From NCBI RefSeq assembly GCF_000380985.1, contig NZ_KB905695.1, positions 310,001-374,000 of the forward strand: a stretch of 64,000 bases of DNA. Reading direction: 5' to 3'. Origin of the DNA: Proteiniphilum acetatigenes DSM 18083 (GTDB taxonomy: Bacteria; Bacteroidota; Bacteroidia; Bacteroidales; Dysgonomonadaceae). Of the stretch, positions 57,216 through 64,000 are shown in pieces (position 1 is the first letter of the stretch; every line of letters begins with the position of its first letter). The notes under the pieces are model-generated. The model was not told where the DNA came from and searched no databases. It was given only the letters and a program-made list of their open reading frames with translations. The position numbers and the translations under genes were made by a program.

Positions 57216-58418
57216 ATGATTAAGAAAATAGCGATGGCAGGCATGGCAACGGCTTTGTTAATTTCATGTACAGGAAACCGTTCCGGAAAAGCAGGCGATA
57301 GGAATGCATCGGAGAAGACGCTTCCGGCGATAGAGACTATGAGTGGAGACCTCTTTTTATTGGCAGGAACCTACACTTCCGAAGAGGGCAGCAAAGGGAT
57401 ATATTTATACCGTTTCAATACCGATACCGGGAATTCCGACTCGGTCAGCATGGTGGAAGTCGATAATCCGTCGTATCTGACCTTGAGTCCGGACGAGCAG
57501 TTTATTTACACGGCAAGTGAAAATAACGAGTCAGGGAGTGCTGTACACGCTTTTTCGTTCGATAAACGGAGTGGGAAGATAGAACTGCTGAACTCCCGCC
57601 CTGTGAACAGTAGCGCCCCTTGTTATATCACTATCGACAGTAAAGGGCGGAATGTGCATACTGCAAATTATGGAGGGGGAACCATTACCTCGTTTCAGGT
57701 AAAAGAGGATGGCACACTCACTTCAGCCGTCTCGATGATCGCTTTTAATGGATCCGGCCCGGATTCTGTCCGGCAGGAGAGTGCCCACCTGCACTGCGTG
57801 AGGTATTCTCCCGACGGGCAATATCTGTTTGCTGCCGATCTGGGGAGTGATAAACTTTATCGATTCGATGTGAACGATACCCCGTTTGAGGGACAGCCCG
57901 GGTTGATGGATAACAGTCTGAAAGAATTTATTTTACCTGCAGGCATCGGGCCGCGCCACTTTGATTTCCATCCCGACGGAGGCAGATATTTTTACCTGTT
58001 AGGTGAGTTATCGGGAGAAGTGATTGTTTTTGATTATGCTTTCGGTGAGTTGACCCAAAAACAGATAATTGCAGCTGATTCGACGGGTGCCAGAGGTAGT
58101 GCCGATATCCATGTCTCACCCGACGGGCGTTTTTTATATGCCTCGAACCGGTTGCAGGCCGATGGGATCGCTATCTTTTCCATTGACCCGGACGAGGGAA
58201 TACTCACGAAAACTGGTTATCAATTGACAGCAAAGCATCCACGTAATTTTGTGATCACACCTAATGGGAAGTTCCTTCTGGTAGCCGGTAGGGATGATAA
58301 TAAGATACAGGTGTTCCGCATCGATACTGAGACAGGGTTGCTGACCGATACCCATCAGGATATCCCCGTCAGTAAGCCGGTCTGCCTGAAGTTTGCAGGA
58401 ACAGACCGGAACGACTGA
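57216..58418 (+). CDS. Lactonase-fold (6-phosphogluconolactonase family) lipoprotein
   Basis: A 400-residue lipoprotein (lipobox LLISC) with the seven-bladed propeller of the PF10282 lactonase family: LFLLAGTYTSEEGSKGIYLY, NPSYLTLSPDEQFIYTASEN, RNVHTANYGGGTITSFQV, HLHCVRYSPDGQYLFAADLG, GPRHFDFHPDGGRYFYLLGE and HPRNFVITPNGKFLLVAGRD. Cytosolic members hydrolyse 6-phosphogluconolactone; this one is exported, so its substrate is probably another lactone or it binds a ligand. The last 50 bases overlap the end of the convergent glycosyltransferase gene. Confidence 0.88.
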   Translation: MIKKIAMAGMATALLISCTGNRSGKAGDRNASEKTLPAIETMSGDLFLLAGTYTSEEGSKGIYLYRFNTDTGNSDSVSMVEVDNPSYLTLSPDEQFIYTASENNESGSAVHAFSFDKRSGKIELLNSRPVNSSAPCYITIDSKGRNVHTANYGGGTITSFQVKEDGTLTSAVSMIAFNGSGPDSVRQESAHLHCVRYSPDGQYLFAADLGSDKLYRFDVNDTPFEGQPGLMDNSLKEFILPAGIGPRHFDFHPDGGRYFYLLGELSGEVIVFDYAFGELTQKQIIAADSTGARGSADIHVSPDGRFLYASNRLQADGIAIFSIDPDEGILTKTGYQLTAKHPRNFVITPNGKFLLVAGRDDNKIQVFRIDTETGLLTDTHQDIPVSKPVCLKFAGTDRND

Positions 58419-59589
58419 GTTTTTCACTTTCATATTGAGTGATGATCCTGTCGAAAAGATAATGATACTCATTTACCATAGTATTCCATGAGTAGTTGCG
58501 GCGGGTGAATTCTTTGCCCTGTTCCGAAAGTTGTCTCAGCATTTCCTTATCACCCAATAATTGGTAGATTTTACCAACCCACGCCTTTACATCGCCTGAA
58601 GGCAGAAGGCTGCCGTTTTTGCCGTCGATCACGGCATCGGTAATGCCTTCGATCCCGGAGGCAACCACATAGGTACCTCTCATTGCAGCTTCCAGTGCTA
58701 CCAGACCAAAACCTTCCTCATCGCCTTCCACCACGATATTGGGCATGATAAACAGGTCGGCCAGTGAAAGTAATTGTATCAGATCTCTGTAAGGTACGCT
58801 GCCGAGATGGTATGCGTTTTTTGTTACCTGTAGTAATTCGGTTACCTGCTTCGAATCGCTGGCAGCGCCTAAAAGTAATTGCAGGTTACGGCCACCCGGG
58901 AGTGATTCAATTCCTTTTTCTAAAAAGGAAGGTTTACTCTTCATTGGACCGGTCATCAGGAAGATCACATCTTCACCCAGTAAGGGTAATACATTCTTCA
59001 TAAACCATGAAAATCCTTTTCGTTTTACCGGTCTGCCAACGGCAAGAATAATCTTTTTTCCTGTAGGGTCGATCCCATATTGCTCTTTAAGTTTGTCTAC
59101 AATGGCCGGATCAAAGGGGATGTCGCCCATCGAGGTGTCGACACCGTTTCTTACGGTAAAGGTGGTGTGTCTGTTAAATCCTCTTTTTATACATTCATTA
59201 TGAGTATACTCACTTACGCAGATGGCTCCCTGATATCGGGTAAGTCGTGGTACGAGCCTGTGCTGATAGATATCCAGGGGGAAAGTCACATCTAATCCGT
59301 GGTAGGTAACTGCTACCGGTATATCGGCCTGTTTCTGTAACCAAAGGCATGCTGCACCCATAGAACCGTCATTCAGATGGATGAGTCTGATACCGGGATT
59401 TTCTCTGAGGAGAGCCTGTATCCTTGTACGTAGTTGGATAAACCAAATGGTTTTGTTCCCTTTGTTCTGATATGCGACGACATGGGTTTTATAGTATTGT
59501 TTTAGCCCGTTAATCAGCTCGTAGCTTTGCTTTTCCATTCCTCCTACGGAAGGCGGATATTTATGTGTAACGCAAAGGACCTCGTTCAT
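58369..59589 (-). CDS. Glycosyltransferase family 4
   Basis: A protein of 406 residues from the ATG at 59589 (MNEVLCVTHKYPPSVGGMEK); a longer frame has no better start. It has the GT-B signs: CVTHKYPPSVGGMEKQ in the N-terminal half, ICVSEYTHNECIKRGF, KIILAVGRPVKRKGFSWFMK and the E-x7-E motif in EEGFGLVALEAAMRGTYVVA. It is the last gene of a three-gene set (GT4, flippase-like protein, GT4) and its ATG overlaps the previous stop. Donor and acceptor sugars are unknown. Confidence 0.88.
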   Translation of the reverse strand: MNEVLCVTHKYPPSVGGMEKQSYELINGLKQYYKTHVVAYQNKGNKTIWFIQLRTRIQALLRENPGIRLIHLNDGSMGAACLWLQKQADIPVAVTYHGLDVTFPLDIYQHRLVPRLTRYQGAICVSEYTHNECIKRGFNRHTTFTVRNGVDTSMGDIPFDPAIVDKLKEQYGIDPTGKKIILAVGRPVKRKGFSWFMKNVLPLLGEDVIFLMTGPMKSKPSFLEKGIESLPGGRNLQLLLGAASDSKQVTELLQVTKNAYHLGSVPYRDLIQLLSLADLFIMPNIVVEGDEEGFGLVALEAAMRGTYVVASGIEGITDAVIDGKNGSLLPSGDVKAWVGKIYQLLGDKEMLRQLSEQGKEFTRRNYSWNTMVNEYHYLFDRIITQYESEKLSRSGLFLQTSGRPAY

Positions 59590-60602
59590 TTGTGTAGTTT
59601 TAATTGCAGTTTTTTGGAGATGATCAGCATAAATATTCCTGCGATAAGCAGCCAGAAAAGCTGACGGCCTCTGCGCATGAGAGTGACGACCAGCCACATT
59701 TCATTGCTTACGACGCCGATAGCATTAAGCATTACCTTGTTCCCATACTCTTCTATTCCGATCTGACCCGGTACAATGGCACCGATCGTTTTAAAAAGAA
59801 TTACTCCCATCTCGACTGCCGAAGCCTGGATAACCGAAATGGGCAGTCCCATCATATTCAATACTATATAAAACTCCATTGCTCCAAAGATCCAATGGAT
59901 CAGGCACATCAGGAAGGCAAGCAGGAATCGCTTTTTATTTTCCCGGAAATAGCGGGAGGAGACCTCATTCATTTCGAAGGAAGAGGCAACTAGTTTATCG
60001 GAAAAGAGCTTCCAGCCGGTTTTCTTTTTCAGATTCTCCATTGTCTTTCCAAGAAAGAGTCTGGGATGTACCAGAAAGCGGATCACGAGATAGGCGAGAA
60101 AAGCGATAAATATTGATGTAAGTAATACCACCAACACACTTTCGCCATTGAGCATTTGTCCGGCTGTCAGGTACAGGACGGAGACCGCCATCAGCACTAC
60201 CCCCGATAAGATCACCAACACCCGTTGAAGTAATATGGAGCTCACACTGTCGGTGGCACTGATGCCTCTTTTGTTGAGAATAACGGCTTTCAGGCTTTCA
60301 CCGGCCACGATACCCGTGGGATTGAAAAGGGAAAGCATTTCGCCTACATGCCTGAACATGAACAGCTCTACAAAGGGTACTTTCCTTGCTTCACTTCCCA
60401 TACAGAGCAACCATGCAATAGTGGATGTGATATAAGCACAAAGCGACATTAGTATTACCCCCGCAAACATACCGGGCATACCGCTCAGATAGGTTTTAAG
60501 TAATTCGAGGTCGATGGTGGATATGAAACGGCCGATCAACAGAAAAACAGTGATCAGCAACGCCAATATGATATATTTCCTGTATTTTTTGAAGAATGCC
60601 AT
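59586..60602 (-). CDS. Lysylphosphatidylglycerol-synthase-like transmembrane protein (flippase-like, UPF0104)
   Basis: A 338-residue membrane protein with about eight helices. It carries the family features RHVGEMLSLFNPTGIVAGES, LKAVILNKRGISATDSVSSI, LILRVL-like helix SILLQRVLVILSGVVLMAVS and GAIVPGQIGIEEYG, the last close to the PGG-x-G-x-x-E motif. The family resembles the flippase half of MprF and often sits with glycosyltransferases, where it may move a lipid-linked product. It is coupled to the GT4 gene by a 4-base overlap. Confidence 0.82.
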   Translation of the reverse strand: MAFFKKYRKYIILALLITVFLLIGRFISTIDLELLKTYLSGMPGMFAGVILMSLCAYITSTIAWLLCMGSEARKVPFVELFMFRHVGEMLSLFNPTGIVAGESLKAVILNKRGISATDSVSSILLQRVLVILSGVVLMAVSVLYLTAGQMLNGESVLVVLLTSIFIAFLAYLVIRFLVHPRLFLGKTMENLKKKTGWKLFSDKLVASSFEMNEVSSRYFRENKKRFLLAFLMCLIHWIFGAMEFYIVLNMMGLPISVIQASAVEMGVILFKTIGAIVPGQIGIEEYGNKVMLNAIGVVSNEMWLVVTLMRRGRQLFWLLIAGIFMLIISKKLQLKLHK

Positions 60603-60617
60603 TTTTTCTTTGTCGTA

Positions 60618-61892
60618 TTAAATCGAGAGTTCTTCTATCGGCAAAGCTTTTTTCTCCGGCAAATGCTTTCCGGTTAATCGTTCGATATCAGAAAAATAGA
60701 CCTCTGTGAGATAGTCCCAGCTCAATAGAGAGATATATTGTCTTCCTTCGTTCTGCATCTTTTTTCTGAGAGTTTCGTCACTAAGCAGTAATTTGATCTT
60801 CTCGATATAGTCTTTGGCATCGTTGGGTTCGCAAAGGAAGCCGGTCTTGCCGTCATCTACCAACGCCTGTGAACCTCCACCCCGTGCGATCACCGGAATA
60901 CATCCGCAGGCTGTTGCCTCTACTACCACATTGCCGTAGGTCTCTGATATGGACGGGAAGATGAAAATATCGGTGGATGCGTATAATTTTCCGAGATTGC
61001 TATGGCTAAGGTAACCCATGAAAAAGGCATTTTTCATCCGTACCCTGGCATCAACTTCCGCTACACCGGTACCTGCCACTATAAAGTTGACATCCAGTTG
61101 TTGTGCTTCGGCTTCATCATAAATATCAAACAGGGTCTCGATATTTTTTTCCCATACTATCCGTGAAGCATAAAGAATACAAGGCTTGTCGTTGCCGGTG
61201 ATACTCCTGATATAGGCCTCGTCTTTTCTGCCTGGATTGAACAGATTGGTATCCAATCCTCTATGCCATTGTTTAAGCGATTTTCCGGAGATGCCATAAT
61301 CGATCAACTCATTGATCATGAGATGGGTGGGTACATATACCAGATCGCACCGGTTATAGAATTTTTTGTATGCATAAGCAATAAGCGACTCGGTAGGTTT
61401 GATCAGGAACGGTACTTTTTTGAAATAGTACCGCATATAGGAAATAAAATGGGTATGATAAATAGATAATACGGGGATATGCCGCTCCACTGCGTACTTT
61501 AATCCGAAAGCCCCGAGTAGGGAAGGCGTGGAGATATGAATTACATCCGGTTGAAATTCATCTAATATCCCAAGGAGACGCTTTTTTGCCAATCTGGGTA
61601 AAGCAGCCCTGTATGAAATGTTAAAGGGGATGATGACTGAGGGGACTTTAACAACGCGATGCCCTATCTCATGTTTAGGAGGGACGCCACAAAAAAAGAG
61701 ATACTCAAACCGATCGTCGGGTATCCTGTTGATAAGTTGGTACATTGTCTTGATAGCCCCATCATAGTCCTTTATCAGGATATCGGTAAAAAAAGCAACT
61801 TTTACTTTTCCGGTTGCTTCTTCGCTATCGTTTATAGATGATCTTTCCACAAGTGAAACTGCTGACTTTTTTCTTCTCAATCCCATTATCAT
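60618..61892 (-). CDS. Glycosyltransferase family 4 (MgtA/SqdX-like)
   Basis: A 424-residue GT-B enzyme with VKVAFFTDILIKDYDGAIKT at the N-terminus, VIHISTPSLLGAFGLKYA, PVLSIYHTHFISYMRYY, KSLKQWHRGLDTNLFNPGRK and FPSISETYGNVVVEATACGC. The HTHF and RGLDTNLFNP motifs resemble enzymes that glycosylate diacylglycerol (MgtA, SqdX). With the downstream membrane protein and second GT4 it suggests synthesis of a membrane glycolipid, an inference. It starts an operon after a 116-base gap that holds no clear consensus promoter. Confidence 0.88.
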   Translation of the reverse strand: MIMGLRRKKSAVSLVERSSINDSEEATGKVKVAFFTDILIKDYDGAIKTMYQLINRIPDDRFEYLFFCGVPPKHEIGHRVVKVPSVIIPFNISYRAALPRLAKKRLLGILDEFQPDVIHISTPSLLGAFGLKYAVERHIPVLSIYHTHFISYMRYYFKKVPFLIKPTESLIAYAYKKFYNRCDLVYVPTHLMINELIDYGISGKSLKQWHRGLDTNLFNPGRKDEAYIRSITGNDKPCILYASRIVWEKNIETLFDIYDEAEAQQLDVNFIVAGTGVAEVDARVRMKNAFFMGYLSHSNLGKLYASTDIFIFPSISETYGNVVVEATACGCIPVIARGGGSQALVDDGKTGFLCEPNDAKDYIEKIKLLLSDETLRKKMQNEGRQYISLLSWDYLTEVYFSDIERLTGKHLPEKKALPIEELSI

Positions 61893-62008
61893 CAGATAAC
61901 GATAAAAAAGCTTATTATTTTTATAAGCAGGTCGTTGAACAACAGGATTGGATTTTCCGAGCCGCTAAGTTACAATTTTTAAGCAAACCTGCAAAAAGTA
62001 CGCGCTGT

Positions 62009-62944
62009 TTAGAGGTCCTGTAATTCTGCGATATCGGTAATATTAAAAGGTGTAGCCTGATATACGAAGTAATTCAACCAGTTTATATATAGAAGATTTG
62101 CATGAGATCGCCATTGCACTAACGGGGGGTATTCAGGATCATTATTCCTGTAATAGTTTTCAGGTAGTGCGACAGAGTCCATCCCTTTCTCCTTGTCACG
62201 TATATATTCCTTATGCAGGGTAGAAGGAGAGTATTCGGAGTGGCCGGTTACGTAAAACTCCCTTCCGCCACGCGAAGTGACAATATATACGCCGGCTTCA
62301 TCCGATTCGGAGAGAATGGTCAGAGCGGGATGCCGGTTGATCTCTTCGGCCAGGATAGTGGTATGCCTGCTGTGAGGTGCATAGAATTCGTCATCGAAGC
62401 CGCGGAACAAGGGGAACGAAGGATCGTTTATCCTATGCTTGAAAACGCCGAAGAGTTTTTTCTCCAACGGATATTTATTGATACCGTAAAAATGATGCAA
62501 TGCAGCCTGGCCCCCCCAGCAGATATAGAAAGTGGAGGTGACATGCGTACGTGCCCAATCTAAAATCTGGGTGAACTCTTTCCAATACTTCACCTCATCA
62601 AAAGGCAGCATTTCTACCGGTGCTCCGGTGATAATCATCCCGTCGTAATAGGCATTTTTTATTTTGGAGAAATTGGTGTAAAACGACATGAGATGTTCGA
62701 TAGGTGTATTTTTGGGAGTATGCGTGGAGAGTCCCAGAAATTCAATCTCAACTTGAAGCGGAGAATTGGACAGAAGGCGTATAAGATCGGTCTCGGTCGT
62801 GACTTTGACCGGCATTAGGTTGAGGATCAGGATTCTCAGCGGACGTATATCCTGTGTGGATGCACGCAAATCGTCCATCACAAAAATATGCTCCTTTTTT
62901 AAGATCTCAATCGCGGGTAATTTATCGGGTATATTGACGGGCAT
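62009..62944 (-). CDS. metA: Homoserine O-acetyltransferase, MetA type
   Basis: A protein of 311 residues from the ATG at 62944 (MPVNIPDKLPAIEIL), the standard length; the open frame extends upstream into pyrI. It makes the first committed step of methionine synthesis. The catalytic residues lie at the standard positions: Cys142 in TFYICWGGQAALH, and His235 and Glu237 in VTGHSEYSP. Residue 111 is Glu (TGAPVEMLPF); in E. coli it is Gly. Work on Bacillus MetA showed Glu111 favours acetyl-CoA over succinyl-CoA, so this is called an acetyltransferase although often annotated as a succinyltransferase. It follows pyrI by 17 bases. Confidence 0.93.
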   Translation of the reverse strand: MPVNIPDKLPAIEILKKEHIFVMDDLRASTQDIRPLRILILNLMPVKVTTETDLIRLLSNSPLQVEIEFLGLSTHTPKNTPIEHLMSFYTNFSKIKNAYYDGMIITGAPVEMLPFDEVKYWKEFTQILDWARTHVTSTFYICWGGQAALHHFYGINKYPLEKKLFGVFKHRINDPSFPLFRGFDDEFYAPHSRHTTILAEEINRHPALTILSESDEAGVYIVTSRGGREFYVTGHSEYSPSTLHKEYIRDKEKGMDSVALPENYYRNNDPEYPPLVQWRSHANLLYINWLNYFVYQATPFNITDIAELQDL

Positions 62945-62961
62945 AATTAGTTCAGTTTCAA

Positions 62962-63414
62962 TTATAGAAGGACTACTTCTTCTTTTTTTATTTTTACTTC
63001 GCAGTAGTGGCACTGAAGTTCCACTTTCTCTTTATCTGTCACATGGAACCGGGTTTTCATCGGTTCATTGTTGGTGATACATTTGGGATTGTTGCACTTC
63101 ATGATCTCCACAATCTCATCGGGAAGTACCACCTTCTTTTTCTCTACCACCTCGAAATTACGGATAATATTCAAATTTACATTAGGCGCAACCAAAGCAA
63201 TACGGTTGAGTTCATCTTCACGGAAGAATTTATCCGATACCTTGATGATCCCTTTGGATCCCATCTTGCTGCTTTTCAGATTATTGCCGATGGTGATCCG
63301 GTTGTTCAGTTTCTGCAGTTGAAGCAGTGAGACCACTTTGAAAACGGCATCACTGGGTATATGATCGATGGCTGTGCCATTCTCGAGCGCTGCAACCTGT
63401 AGTTCTTTTCCCAT
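62962..63414 (-). CDS. pyrI: Aspartate carbamoyltransferase regulatory subunit
   Basis: A 150-residue subunit that binds CTP/ATP and controls PyrB. It has the nucleotide-binding N-terminal domain ([40 protein letters not shown]) and the C-terminal zinc site with Cys107, Cys112, Cys135 and Cys138 (KCNNPKC, QCHYC). It follows pyrB across a 236-base gap filled with repeat DNA, and is followed by metA. Confidence 0.96.
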   Translation of the reverse strand: MGKELQVAALENGTAIDHIPSDAVFKVVSLLQLQKLNNRITIGNNLKSSKMGSKGIIKVSDKFFREDELNRIALVAPNVNLNIIRNFEVVEKKKVVLPDEIVEIMKCNNPKCITNNEPMKTRFHVTDKEKVELQCHYCEVKIKKEEVVLL

Positions 63415-63650
63415 AATTATTATTCAATTACCAATTACCAAATTTAATTACCAATTAGTAATTACTAATTACTAATTATCGGTTTCTCCCAATCTCCCCC
63501 GGCCTCCCGGTCTCCCAGTCTGACCTCCCTGCCATTTTTCACTATTCGTTTCGCGCAATCTGCTCCCGCTCGGCAAACCCAAGTAAACTTGTTTTACTCT
63601 CACTTACTCACAGATTTCACTATCAATTGTCAATTGTCAATTGTCAATTA
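63415..63650 (-). repeat. Composite repeat tract between pyrB and pyrI
   Basis: Read on the minus strand from pyrB to pyrI: ACAATTG-type words (63651-63620), a segment with GAGAGTAAAACAAGTTTACT (around 63600) that I recall as a dispersed Bacteroidota sequence, AGTGAAAAATGG, GGGAG-rich words with GGGGGAGATTGGGAG (around 63490-63530), then GATAATTAGTAATTAGTAATT words up to the pyrI ATG. The AGTGAAAAAT, GGGAGATTGGGAG and GATAATTAGTAATT parts occur in the same order at 54001-54180. No gene is seen. Confidence 0.72.
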
Positions 63651-64000
63651 TCAATTATTATCTACGATTCCCATTAAATCACAAATAATTGCCTGGCGTG
63701 TATACATCCCGTTCTTTGCCTGCTCAAAATAGTAAGCTTTCGGGCTCTCATCCACGTCCTGGTCGATTTCTTTCACGCGCGGAAGCGGGTGCAGCACCTT
63801 CAGATTCTCTTTAGACTCATCCAGCATACGGTTATGCAGGATATATACATTCTTTACTTTTTCATATTCCATCAGGTCGGTAAAACGTTCTTTCTGCACG
63901 CGGGTCATATAAAGGATGTCGGCGCTGTTGATCGCTTCGGGGGAGAATTCCGTAAATTCCCTGTAAGGGATCTGTTTGTTGTCGCAGAACGTTTTGTACT
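63651..64000 (-). CDS. pyrB: Aspartate carbamoyltransferase catalytic subunit (partial, 5' end outside window)
   Basis: The frame is open from the window edge to TAA at 63651-63653, about 115 codons, the C-terminal part of PyrB. It contains [35 protein letters not shown] (the HPLPR substrate-binding motif) and [20 protein letters not shown]. It catalyses carbamoyl-aspartate formation in pyrimidine synthesis and pairs with PyrI just downstream. Confidence 0.96.
   Translation of the reverse strand, partial: YKTFCDNKQIPYREFTEFSPEAINSADILYMTRVQKERFTDLMEYEKVKNVYILHNRMLDESKENLKVLHPLPRVKEIDQDVDESPKAYYFEQAKNGMYTRQAIICDLMGIVDNN

Noticed and set aside
1-64000. tRNA, rRNA, CRISPR, IS element or prophage
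   Set aside because: I looked for T-loop-like motifs, spaced direct repeats, transposase motifs and phage structural genes and saw none that hold up; isolated GTTCGAATC-like strings fall inside coding regions.

Overview
The window is chromosomal DNA of a Bacteroidota, most likely order Bacteroidales. The evidence is SusC/SusD and other TonB-linked receptors, GLPGLI, DUF4249, DUF2807, DUF5606 and BF3164-type proteins, one type IX secretion (T9SS) C-terminal sorting domain, several TAnnTTTG promoter elements (the Bacteroidetes -7 box), and start codons with little Shine-Dalgarno signal. I cannot name the species; a Dysgonomonadaceae or Parabacteroides-like genome would fit. No tRNA, rRNA, CRISPR array, IS element or prophage was seen.

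Region 1 (1-24810) is a polysaccharide utilization locus (PUL). A divergent AraC regulator faces a sugar:H+ MFS transporter, followed by a large cytosolic DUF5107-TPR protein, a GH97 enzyme of the retaining alpha-galactosidase type, a clan GH-D lipoprotein, SusC, SusD, a GH95 enzyme, a second clan GH-D enzyme carrying an Ig domain and a T9SS tail, an outer-membrane barrel, a GH36 alpha-galactosidase and galactose mutarotase. All hydrolases are exo-acting. Four look like alpha-galactosidases and one like an alpha-L-fucosidase/alpha-L-galactosidase, so the substrate should carry terminal alpha-D-Gal plus L-Fuc or L-Gal. Released galactose would be handled by GalM and the MFS carrier; galE lies 30 kb away.

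Region 2 (24833-36070) holds a small membrane protein, plsC, a strong small-RNA candidate, a receptor + GLPGLI pair, an OmpX-like barrel, and a TonB receptor + DUF4249 lipoprotein pair. Region 3 (36100-49455) is a patchwork of lipoproteins, two BF3164-type beta-propellers alternating with small secreted proteins, and at least three decayed genes (two receptor barrels and a WD40 relic), so it looks like an eroding accessory region.

Region 4 (49589-64000) is housekeeping-like: a FemAB-like GNAT protein, a Tricorn-type protease, galE, a winged-helix protein, cdsA, DUF5606, a lactonase-fold lipoprotein, a three-gene glycolipid/exopolysaccharide cluster (GT4, flippase-like protein, GT4) and pyrB-pyrI-metA. 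Its intergenic DNA holds the most unusual structure in the window: a tandem array of mini-hairpins whose stems vary while mostly keeping pairing (57103-57203), and composite word-like repeats placed directly upstream of start codons (also found at 714-805).
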